From positions 1-6,085 of the forward strand of contig JAGXLJ010000081.1 in the NCBI GenBank assembly GCA_018334775.1: a stretch of DNA of 6,085 nucleotides, in the 5' to 3' direction. The stretch is from Halodesulfurarchaeum sp. GTDB lineage: Archaea; Halobacteriota; Halobacteria; Halobacteriales; Halobacteriaceae. Under the pieces are notes generated by a model. It saw only the letters and a program-made list of their open reading frames with translations, was not told the origin of the DNA and ran no database searches. Within the stretch, counting starts at the first letter, position 1, and each line of letters opens with the position of its first letter. Below, in pieces: positions 1 through 5,553 of the stretch. A program made the translations under genes and the position numbers.

Positions 1-1
1 C

Positions 2-1075
2 CGGCTTTTCGTCGCGCGCGAACGGGGGTCATCTTGGTGGCAAACCGCACAGGCAGTTGGATTACGGATCTACCGCGCCCTCAAGAAACACCGCCGCGCA
101 CTCGGGTTCGGTGGGATCGAGTTTCTCGTCGTTATCGTGTTGCTTTATGCGCCCAGACCAGATCTGTATCAGGCATTTGATGATCCGACGAAGATCCCTG
201 GGGTTCTCGAAGCTGCTACCATCTCAAGTGCGGAGAAACTCGTGGACCTCTGGATCCAGGGCGGACACGAACACAGTTATATTGCGTATCTGACCGACGC
301 GCTCGAAACGACGGCTGCGGCCAGCCTTCTACTCGTCGGGTTTGCTTTGCTCGGATTTCTGTATGACCGATATACTGGCGAGGAGCCACGGGATCTGGTT
401 TCCTTCAGCTTTTACTGGGGGGCGACAGTGTTCCTGCTGTATCCGGCAATCACCGACATTTCTGCGCCCTGGTCACTTGTTCATGCAATCGTCCCACTCA
501 CGATTCCGGCGGCTGTGGGATTACGAATCGTGCTGGAGCACGGATTTACGGCATGGGAGACCGAGGACCGTGTTGGAACTGCCATCACTGTACTCCTGCT
601 GCTTGCGGTTGTGGGGCAAATGGGTTTTGTGGGGGCCCAAACTTCGTTCCTATCACCTCAATCCGGAGACAACTCCCTGGTGCAGTACGGCCAACCGGCA
701 GGCCACCTTCAGGGGACAATTGCTGACATCGAAGCGCTCGCTCAGGACAACGGGGGCACAGATATCCTTTTCTACGGAGACCACTTTGCCGTCCCCGACG
801 AGTCAGTCGCTGACCAATATCCAGCGAATTCGAATTGGCTTAACCGATTACCACTGGCCTGGTATTTCGAGCGCAGTGACGCGACCACTGATAGTGCCAC
901 GACCCCAGACGGAATTACCGATGAGCCACCGGTCGTGATATCTCGAGTCGAACACTACAGCGAACTGAACGCTCAGCTGGAGGGCTACGAAGCGCGGACC
1001 TATGAGATAACCTCGTCGGGAACTGAGACTATCGTTTTCCTCGATAAAACGGCGCTGAATAATACACAAACGTGA
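2..1075 (+). CDS. Polytopic membrane protein, probable Agl23-like (TIGR03663) family, 5' end missing
   Basis: The frame is open from the left edge to a TGA at 1073-1075, so this is the last 357 residues of a longer protein. The GTG at 137 lies inside a hydrophobic stretch and is not a credible start. Numbering from position 2, probable membrane segments are at about residues 36-50, 102-121, 137-152, 156-177 and 192-211. A soluble C-terminal part of about 145 residues follows, probably on the outer face. Features I associate with the Agl23 family (TIGR03663, GT39-like membrane proteins linked to haloarchaeal protein glycosylation) are the FLYDRYTG segment after the second helix, the APWSLVHAIVPL helix and the DILFYGDHF strand in the soluble part. 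Family assignment rests on remembered resemblance, and the catalytic N-terminal half is outside the window. It could instead be another GT39/PMT-like membrane glycosyltransferase. No terminator hairpin or T-tract is evident after the stop. Confidence 0.62.
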   Translation, partial: RLFVARERGSSWWQTAQAVGLRIYRALKKHRRALGFGGIEFLVVIVLLYAPRPDLYQAFDDPTKIPGVLEAATISSAEKLVDLWIQGGHEHSYIAYLTDALETTAAASLLLVGFALLGFLYDRYTGEEPRDLVSFSFYWGATVFLLYPAITDISAPWSLVHAIVPLTIPAAVGLRIVLEHGFTAWETEDRVGTAITVLLLLAVVGQMGFVGAQTSFLSPQSGDNSLVQYGQPAGHLQGTIADIEALAQDNGGTDILFYGDHFAVPDESVADQYPANSNWLNRLPLAWYFERSDATTDSATTPDGITDEPPVVISRVEHYSELNAQLEGYEARTYEITSSGTETIVFLDKTALNNTQT

Positions 1076-1092
1076 TTATGTGGCCCCATCCT

Positions 1093-1106
1093 CGGTAACG
1101 TTTATT
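1093..1106 (+). promoter_or_regulatory. Predicted BRE/TATA promoter of purKE
   Basis: A TTTATT box at 1101-1106 is preceded by the BRE-like CGGTAACG (1093-1100). The box centre is about 29 bases before the purK ATG. With the usual archaeal spacing of 26-27 bases, transcription would begin within about three bases of that ATG, giving a leaderless or nearly leaderless mRNA. No Shine-Dalgarno sequence precedes the ATG, which fits. Only 57 bases separate this gene from the upstream membrane protein, yet purKE appears to have its own promoter. Confidence 0.6.
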
Positions 1107-1132
1107 CATGTCCGTCGATAACCCTCGCTCAA

Positions 1133-2287
1133 ATGTCGGTCACTCCCCCTGACGTTACCCTTGGAATCGTGGGCGGTGGGCAACTCGGACGGATGGTCGG
1201 CGAAGCCGCGAGTCCACTCGGTGTGGAAACAATCGTTCTCGATCCCACACCCGATTGTCCGGCGGCACCCCCAGCCGCGGATCAGATCGTTGCTGACTTC
1301 GACGATCAATCGGCTGTTCGATCCCTCGCCGAAAGGGTTGACATCCTCACTCTTGAAATCGAACTGGCGGATCCGGATGCGCTTACAGCTGTCGGGGAGG
1401 CCACTGGGACACCGATTCATCCAACACCGGACGACCTGCGGATGACACGAGACAAATTCAAAGAGAAACGAACACTTGACGCTGCCGGAATCCCGGTTCC
1501 ACCGTACGAGGCCGTCGATTCTGCGGCCGACCTCCGCTCAGCCTTCGATAAACTTGGGTCCCCGCTCATGCTCAAAGCTCGAACTGGAGGCTATGACGGT
1601 CGTGGGAATGCAGTCGTGGAGAGCGTCTCGGCGGCGGAGGCGGCCTTTGGCTCACTTTCTGGGTTCCTCGCTGAGGAACTGGTCGATTTCGAGCGAGAAT
1701 TGAGCGTTATTGGCGCGCAGGGAGCCCACGAACGACGAACCTATCCTGTCGGTGAAAACGTTCACGAGGAAGAAATCCTCCGGGAAACGTTGGTTCCGGC
1801 TCGGACCGCAGCGTCTCGCCGGGATCGAGCAGAGGGGGTCGCACAGGAGGTCCTCGAAGTGCTCGATGGTCGTGGTGTCTTCGGGGTCGAACTGTTCGAG
1901 ACCGGATCCGGCGAGATCCTCGTGAATGAAATAGCCCCGCGACCGCACAACTCGGGCCATTACACGATCGAGGGCAGTGTCACCTCGCAGTTCGAACAAC
2001 ATGTCAGAGCCGTTCTCGGGCTCCCCCTGGGCTCGACCAGACTACGAGAACCAACTGCTATGGCTAACGTACTCGGGGACGGCACCCAGTCACGTTCAGT
2101 GGCACTTTCCGGGGTTGAATCGCTTCTTTCGATGGACGGTGTTAATTTCCATTGGTACGGTAAACGGGAGGTTCGACCGTTGCGGAAACTCGGCCATGTG
2201 ACTGTTACGGGCCCCGATCTCAGTTCGAATCGAAAACTGGCAGTGAGAGCCAGGGAAACACTCAGGTTCGCGGGCGGGGATGACTGA
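1133..2287 (+). CDS. purK: N5-carboxyaminoimidazole ribonucleotide synthase (PurK)
   Basis: This ATP-grasp enzyme of de novo purine synthesis joins bicarbonate to AIR using ATP and gives N5-CAIR, which PurE then rearranges. It acts in the cytoplasm. The 384-residue length is normal for the family. The N-terminal pre-ATP-grasp fold carries GGGQLGRM (residues 14-21). The glycine-rich ATP-binding loop is TGGYDGRG (151-158), and the metal/ATP-binding signature NEIAPRPHNSGHYT is at 265-278. The C-terminal WYGKREVRPLRKLGHV (341-356) is a PurK hallmark that separates it from PurT and from biotin carboxylases. The ATG at 1133 is chosen because the glycine-rich first strand follows about ten residues later and the predicted transcription start falls next to it. 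purE starts 3 bases after the stop, so the two are almost certainly co-transcribed. No frameshift or missing key motif was seen. Confidence 0.96.
   Translation: MSVTPPDVTLGIVGGGQLGRMVGEAASPLGVETIVLDPTPDCPAAPPAADQIVADFDDQSAVRSLAERVDILTLEIELADPDALTAVGEATGTPIHPTPDDLRMTRDKFKEKRTLDAAGIPVPPYEAVDSAADLRSAFDKLGSPLMLKARTGGYDGRGNAVVESVSAAEAAFGSLSGFLAEELVDFERELSVIGAQGAHERRTYPVGENVHEEEILRETLVPARTAASRRDRAEGVAQEVLEVLDGRGVFGVELFETGSGEILVNEIAPRPHNSGHYTIEGSVTSQFEQHVRAVLGLPLGSTRLREPTAMANVLGDGTQSRSVALSGVESLLSMDGVNFHWYGKREVRPLRKLGHVTVTGPDLSSNRKLAVRARETLRFAGGDD
2276..2283 (+). promoter_or_regulatory. Possible Shine-Dalgarno site for purE
   Basis: GGGGATGA matches six of eight bases of the archaeal GGAGGTGA consensus. 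It ends 7 bases before the purE ATG, within the last codons of purK. As an internal gene of a transcript purE needs either such a site or coupling to purK termination, and the 3-base gap allows both. Confidence 0.4.
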
Positions 2288-2290
2288 GGT

Positions 2291-2902
2291 ATGACGGATA
2301 TCGCTGAACTCCGAGCACTATTCGAATCGGAAGCAACCCGGGATCGACCGGCAACGGACCAGCCCGATGTCGGGATCATCATGGGCAGTGACTCTGACCT
2401 CGATGTCATGGCTGGCGCTTCTGCGGCACTTGAGGATCTCGGATTCGAGGAAGTGACCGATTATGACGATCCACCAGCAGCCGAGTTTACTTACGAATCC
2501 TGGGTCGTGTCGGCCCACCGGACCCCTGATCTCATGTACGCCTACGGGGAGACGGCTCGTGAGCGAGGGTTGGATGTTATTTTGGCCGGCGCGGGGGGCA
2601 AATCCGCAGACTTACCGAACATGACGGCCTCAATTGCGTATCCAGTTCCGGTGATTGGGATTCCTGTTCAGGAGAAGTCGGTCGATTCGGTACTCGGAAT
2701 GCCAACCGGAGCCCCAATTACGGCTGTCGATGCCGGGAAATCGTACAACGCGGCGCTTTCTGCGGCTCAAATACTTGCGCGGTCGGATAACACACTTCGG
2801 GACCGACTCGTCGAACTCCACGAAGAACAATCCGATGGCGTTGCTGATGTTTCACAGGCACTCCACGAGTCAGGCACACAACAATTTCGAGACGCTAATT
2901 GA
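2291..2902 (+). CDS. purE: N5-carboxyaminoimidazole ribonucleotide mutase (PurE, class I type)
   Basis: PurE moves the carboxylate of N5-CAIR to C4 and gives CAIR, the step after PurK. The protein has 203 residues. Phosphate/nucleotide-binding MGSDSD lies at 31-36, and SAHRTPD with the catalytic-type histidine (H78) at 74-80. The glycine loop AGAGGKSADLPNM is at 99-111, VPVQEKSVDS at 125-134 and the MPTGAP loop at 137-142. Pairing with purK points to the class I mutase rather than a class II carboxylase. Three things differ from E. coli PurE as I recall it: a leader of about 25 residues, 37 rather than 23 residues between GSDSD and SAHRTPD (an acidic insert near residues 56-70), and Asp (D107) where bacteria have His in the AAHLPG loop. 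I think these are haloarchaeal traits and not damage. The ATG at 2291 is the first in-frame start after the purK stop. Confidence 0.95.
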   Translation: MTDIAELRALFESEATRDRPATDQPDVGIIMGSDSDLDVMAGASAALEDLGFEEVTDYDDPPAAEFTYESWVVSAHRTPDLMYAYGETARERGLDVILAGAGGKSADLPNMTASIAYPVPVIGIPVQEKSVDSVLGMPTGAPITAVDAGKSYNAALSAAQILARSDNTLRDRLVELHEEQSDGVADVSQALHESGTQQFRDAN

Positions 2903-2917
2903 TCCAGGTGCAGACAG

Positions 2918-4729
2918 CTATTTCAGCGGTGACCGACCCGTGGTGTACCGCTGTTTGAGATCCTTGGCGAGAAGTTTTGCCCCGAGTCGTGCCAGGGCAA
3001 TCCCGTTTCGGAATCCCTCGCTTGGCCACCAGAGTTCATCCGCGCCTGCGATGCTGTTTTCTCCGAAGTCCTCGAACTCACTGTACTCCTCGAAAAGGGA
3101 TTCAAGTGCCGCATCCCGATGGTCATCCGGCGTGTTTTCATAGACCTCATCGACGCGGGAGACCAGTTCTTCGGACGTGTCGATCCGGTCGACCATCGTC
3201 TGGTAGGTCTCTTCTTCCAGGAGCCCATGTTCGTATTTCAACTTGCTCATGCCCCGGGCTGCTTCGTAGGTGGCGTCAGCGATGTCATCGCGACTGAGAT
3301 GGTCGGTCTCGTAACTCAACATTCGCTTCCAGCTCGGTTCTAAGAGTAACTGGCGGTAGTCCTCGAGAGAATCGGCATGAACCGAAAATCCGTACTGCTC
3401 AGCGTTTTCGAAGGCAGGACTGCCCGGGTCGAGGAACGGAGCGTATGGCGCTACGAACGGAAGAATACGTTCGTCGTCAATGTCTTCGAGGAGGTGTTCG
3501 GCGTACTCCACACAGCCCACAGCATCCTCGTAGGTCTGCTCCGGGAGCCCGACCATGTAGAACAGATCGATGTTTTGACAGCCATTGTCGAGGGCTGCTT
3601 GCATCGTGTTCTCGATAGCTTCGTTCGAGACGGCGAATTTCCCCATCTCTTTTCGAACCTCCTCGACGTGGGACTCAGGACTCAATTCGAGGCTGTATTT
3701 CGGCACGGCCTCGTCGATCATCTGGAAGTAATCCTCGCTCGCGGGGCCGAACAGTTCGAAAATGAATTCGTTCGGTATAGACTCTTCGGCGAGGCGGTCG
3801 AAAAACTCGGTCGCGTAATCCCACCCACCCATTCGCAGATCGTGAACCACGAAAATGGGGCCCTCGGAAAAAGAGTGAATCGTTCGAATGTCCTCGATGA
3901 GTTTTTCCGGGGACCGAAAGGCAGGTCCGGTGCGGCCGTGGACGTCACCATAAGAATCGGCTCCGCCACAGAAGGAACACGCGTGCCGACAGCCTCTGGA
4001 CGTGAGTAACATCGTGATCGGCTTGTCCAGCCAGCCACGGTGGGGTAGCACTTTTCGGATACTCCCGTATTTGAACACGGATTTGACTGCATAGGTATAC
4101 GACGGGATCGAAGACTCGTCGAGAGCCTCCGGGAGATAGGTGAGCGGATTAACTACAGTTTCTCCGTCCGCTTGGTAGGTCAGATTCGGCACATCCGCGA
4201 GGTCTCCATTCCCTTCGATCGCATCGACGAGGTCTGCGACCGGCTTTTCGGTCGAATCGCCGCGGACGACGTAGTCGACTGACGGATACTCGATCAGGTC
4301 TTCGTGGAAGTACGTCGAACTCAGGCCGCCGAACATCACCGGCGCGTTGGGGTGATGTTTTTTGATTAGTCGGGCGATCTCGATCGCACCATGGGCGTGT
4401 GGCAACCAGTGAAGGTCCACCCCAAAGATCCGGGCCTCGGACTGGGCGATCTCCATCTCGGCGTCGAACTCCTGGTCCACGAGCATCTCGTGGGCGAGGT
4501 TGACGATTTGGGCGTTGTACCCGTTTCGTTCGAGCGTGTCGGCGATGCTCGTCAACCCGATCGGATACATCTCGAACACCGGCGACGACGGAATGACGTC
4601 ACTGATCGGCCCGATGACTTCGGTTCGCTCACGGAAATCGTAAATACTGGGTGGATGGAAGAAGGTCACGTCCGGATCCGAACTAAAGAAATCCGCCACC
4701 CCGTCGAGACCGAGCGTCTTCATTCCCAT
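2918..4729 (-). CDS. B12-binding domain/radical SAM protein of unknown substrate
   Basis: The 603-residue cytoplasmic enzyme has an N-terminal Rossmann-like cobalamin-binding-type domain (about residues 20-175, ending in MFGGLSSTYFHEDL and VDYVVRGDST). It is followed by a radical SAM TIM barrel (about 235-450). The 4Fe-4S ligands are C247, C251 and C254 in SRGCRHACSFCGG (CxxxCxxC). Later barrel elements are VVHDLRMGGW (294-303), LELSPES (347-353) and MVGLPEQT (392-399). A mostly helical C-terminal region of about 145 residues has no recognised domain. The canonical B12 lower-ligand motif DxHxxG is not evident. The DLHWLPHAHG segment (105-114) occupies what looks like a later strand, so cobalamin may bind base-off without a protein histidine or not at all. 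I recall a haloarchaeal/Thermoplasma family of this architecture (TIGR04190, Ta0216 type) and suggest membership without proof. Met1 (4729) and Met3 (4723) are both possible starts. The gene stands alone, divergent from nuoA and convergent with purE. Confidence 0.85.
   Translation of the reverse strand: MGMKTLGLDGVADFFSSDPDVTFFHPPSIYDFRERTEVIGPISDVIPSSPVFEMYPIGLTSIADTLERNGYNAQIVNLAHEMLVDQEFDAEMEIAQSEARIFGVDLHWLPHAHGAIEIARLIKKHHPNAPVMFGGLSSTYFHEDLIEYPSVDYVVRGDSTEKPVADLVDAIEGNGDLADVPNLTYQADGETVVNPLTYLPEALDESSIPSYTYAVKSVFKYGSIRKVLPHRGWLDKPITMLLTSRGCRHACSFCGGADSYGDVHGRTGPAFRSPEKLIEDIRTIHSFSEGPIFVVHDLRMGGWDYATEFFDRLAEESIPNEFIFELFGPASEDYFQMIDEAVPKYSLELSPESHVEEVRKEMGKFAVSNEAIENTMQAALDNGCQNIDLFYMVGLPEQTYEDAVGCVEYAEHLLEDIDDERILPFVAPYAPFLDPGSPAFENAEQYGFSVHADSLEDYRQLLLEPSWKRMLSYETDHLSRDDIADATYEAARGMSKLKYEHGLLEEETYQTMVDRIDTSEELVSRVDEVYENTPDDHRDAALESLFEEYSEFEDFGENSIAGADELWWPSEGFRNGIALARLGAKLLAKDLKQRYTTGRSPLK
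2924..2956 (+). terminator. Possible terminator hairpin after purE
   Basis: CAGCGGT (2924-2930) and ACCGCTG (2947-2953) form a perfect 7-base-pair stem with a 16-base loop, followed by TTT on the + strand. It begins 22 bases after the purE stop. It lies inside the last codons of the convergent radical SAM gene, so codon constraint rather than termination could explain it. The T-run is short, and archaeal terminators often need only T-tracts, so the call is tentative. Confidence 0.3.
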
Positions 4730-4749
4730 ACGACATCTATCGGCTCAAG

Positions 4750-4764
4750 TACAAAGGTTTTGGT
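4750..4764 (-). promoter_or_regulatory. Weak TATA-like box for the radical SAM gene
   Basis: Read on the minus strand, CCAAAACC precedes a TTTGTA element centred near 4752-4753. That is about 23 bases before the first ATG (4729) and 29 before the second (4723). Archaeal spacing of 26-27 bases would place transcription start between the two, favouring translation from Met3 if this box is used. The box departs from the TTTATA consensus, so confidence is low. An alternative is the AT-rich stretch at 4814-4825, which would give a leader of about 60 bases. Confidence 0.3.
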
Positions 4765-4779
4765 GGTTTTTCTTACAAG

Positions 4780-4800
4780 CCGATTATGTGGTTTAATCGG
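4780..4800. repeat. Inverted repeat, 7+7 with 7-base spacer (possible operator)
   Basis: CCGATTA (4780-4786) and TAATCGG (4794-4800) are exact reverse complements separated by TGTGGTT. A further GATTA occurs at 4812-4816, just before or within the AT-rich stretch at 4814-4825. CGGTGAATA (4798-4806) and CGGTGATTA (4808-4816) form an 8-of-9 direct repeat. The cluster lies 51-87 bases upstream of the radical SAM start codon, where a dimeric regulator could act. Confidence 0.45.
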
Positions 4801-4813
4801 TGAATACCGGTGA

Positions 4814-4825
4814 TTATATTTATTT
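4814..4825. promoter_or_regulatory. AT-rich TATA-like element of uncertain direction
   Basis: TTATATTTATTT is the most AT-rich run in the intergenic region. Read on the + strand it could start a transcript near 4845, giving either a long leader of about 300 bases before nuoA or an independent small RNA. Read on the minus strand (AAATAAATATAA) it could serve the radical SAM gene with a leader of about 60 bases. The sequence alone does not decide between these. Confidence 0.35.
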
Positions 4826-5013
4826 GAGGAGTGCTAACAAGTAGCGAGATACGCGAACCCCTCAGTTAATTCACCAATCGAATTCCGTGGCTGTACCGTG
4901 ACAGGATATTGCTTTGGGGAATTCTTAGTGCATTGTGAAACATCTGTGGGACTGTTAGGTTCGGTTTTGCGGTTCCCATCTCGTGGTACTCTGGGTTTTA
5001 ACTCTGTTACTAG

Positions 5014-5029
5014 TTCACAAGTTTGTGAA
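5014..5029. repeat. Near-palindrome TTCACAA-gt-TTGTGAA (possible operator)
   Basis: Two perfect 7-base arms flank a 2-base spacer. The same half-site TTGTGAA occurs again at 4933-4939. The element lies about 72 bases upstream of the nuoA TATA-like box, a position suited to an activator or to a regulator shared with the divergent gene. Arm symmetry and close spacing fit a dimeric helix-turn-helix protein better than an RNA hairpin, because a 2-base loop cannot fold well. Confidence 0.45.
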
Positions 5030-5092
5030 TACTCATCACATGTTAATGACTGAAACACCTACAAATACGGGCTACACTGGACCTATCGCAAG

Positions 5093-5106
5093 AATCAATG
5101 TTTATG
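5093..5106 (+). promoter_or_regulatory. Predicted BRE/TATA promoter of the nuo operon
   Basis: TTTATG at 5101-5106 follows an A-rich BRE-like stretch. Archaeal spacing puts the transcription start near 5130, leaving a leader of about 15 bases without a Shine-Dalgarno site. A weaker box, CATCTA (5115-5120), would give a leaderless start at the nuoA ATG and is an alternative. Confidence 0.45.
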
Positions 5107-5145
5107 GTGGGGCGCATCTAACTCCCGAGTGTTACGAATCCACTT

Positions 5146-5553
5146 ATGAACCCATGGATCGCTGTCGGCATGTTGGCCATTGTCGCGATTGTCATTATCG
5201 TGGCAATGATGGGCACATCGCGGCTGTTACGCCCCAGCGTGCCGGAACAAAGCAAACGGACGACCTACGAAAGTGGGGAGGTACCGACCGGCAACACACA
5301 TGTACGGTTCAATATCCAGTACTACATGGTCGCGCTGTTGTTCCTCGTGTTCGACATCGAGACCGTGTTGATATTCCCGTGGACGTCGATTTATCGGGAT
5401 ATCGTTGGCACGGAAGGCCTGGTCTGGGCGCTCGGTCCGATGGTGCTGTTCATCGGCATTCTGATCGTGGCACTGGCCTGGGCCTGGCGCAACGGCGCGC
5501 TCGGCTGGGTGCGGAACCCGAAATACGAACGGAGAATGTCTAGATATGAGTAG
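5146..5553 (+). CDS. nuoA: NADH-quinone oxidoreductase-like complex I, subunit A (ND3/NuoA)
   Basis: This small membrane subunit of respiratory complex I sits at the junction between the peripheral arm and the membrane arm. The 135-residue protein has three helices at about residues 4-22, 59-79 and 94-115, the normal ND3 layout. The conserved loop after helix 1 reads YESGEVPTG (41-49). Helix 2 carries FDIETVLIFPW (69-79), with the conserved acidic D70 and E72. Bacterial and mitochondrial homologues usually have YECG in the loop, so Ser43 replaces that cysteine. The start at 5146 places the first helix right after MNPW, matching my memory of haloarchaeal NuoA. nuoB begins within its last codons (8-base overlap), so this is the first gene of a nuo operon. 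Haloarchaeal complexes are known to lack the NADH-binding NuoEFG module, so the electron donor need not be NADH. Confidence 0.95.
   Translation: MNPWIAVGMLAIVAIVIIVAMMGTSRLLRPSVPEQSKRTTYESGEVPTGNTHVRFNIQYYMVALLFLVFDIETVLIFPWTSIYRDIVGTEGLVWALGPMVLFIGILIVALAWAWRNGALGWVRNPKYERRMSRYE
5531..5534 (+). promoter_or_regulatory. Possible Shine-Dalgarno site for nuoB
   Basis: GGAG lies 11 bases before the nuoB ATG, inside the nuoA codons. It is short and rather far, so nuoB may depend mainly on translational coupling through the ATGAGTAG start/stop overlap at 5546-5553. Confidence 0.35.

Larger units (their letters stand above)
4730..5145. other. Long divergent intergenic control region
   Basis: These 416 bases between the start codons of the radical SAM gene and nuoA are visibly AT-richer than the genes on either side. 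I see no credible protein gene, tRNA or known riboswitch here. Reading frames do cross it: 4834-5058 on the minus strand, and a + frame from 4983 that runs through nuoA. Neither has acidic haloarchaeal composition or a good start context. The region contains TATA-like boxes, a perfect 7+7 inverted repeat (4780-4800), an operator-like near-palindrome (5014-5029) and a possible 7+7 pairing of GAATTCC (4880-4886) with GGAATTC (4918-4924). It is longer than needed for two core promoters. Confidence 0.7.

Noticed and set aside
137..139. GTG as the start codon of the first membrane protein
   Set aside because: The frame stays open to the left edge, the codon falls inside a hydrophobic helix, and the upstream residues are plausible protein sequence. 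The gene is truncated by the window.
1960..2409. A 149-codon minus-strand frame across the purK/purE junction
   Set aside because: It is antisense to two well-recognised genes, is rich in Ser/Arg rather than acidic residues, and has no promoter of its own.
3377..4009. A 210-codon + strand reading frame
   Set aside because: It lies wholly antisense to the radical SAM gene, whose domains and motifs are clear. Long antisense frames are common opposite GC-biased haloarchaeal codons.
4730..4800. Cobalamin riboswitch before the B12-binding radical SAM gene
   Set aside because: The upstream stretch is too short and shows no B12-box-like conserved sequence or the needed multi-stem folding.
4880..4924. 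GAATTCC/GGAATTC pairing as a structured RNA or terminator
   Set aside because: The arms contain the self-complementary GAATTC, the 31-base loop is large and no T-run follows, so chance is likely.
4834..5058. A 74-codon minus-strand frame in the intergenic region
   Set aside because: Its composition is not acidic, no family motif is recognised and it has no convincing promoter. I treat it as chance, though expression was not testable.
4983..5543. A 186-codon + frame with a Cys/His-rich stretch resembling a zinc-binding motif
   Set aside because: The Cys/His-rich part is read from nuoA codons in another frame, and nuoA is certain. The intergenic part alone has no good start context.
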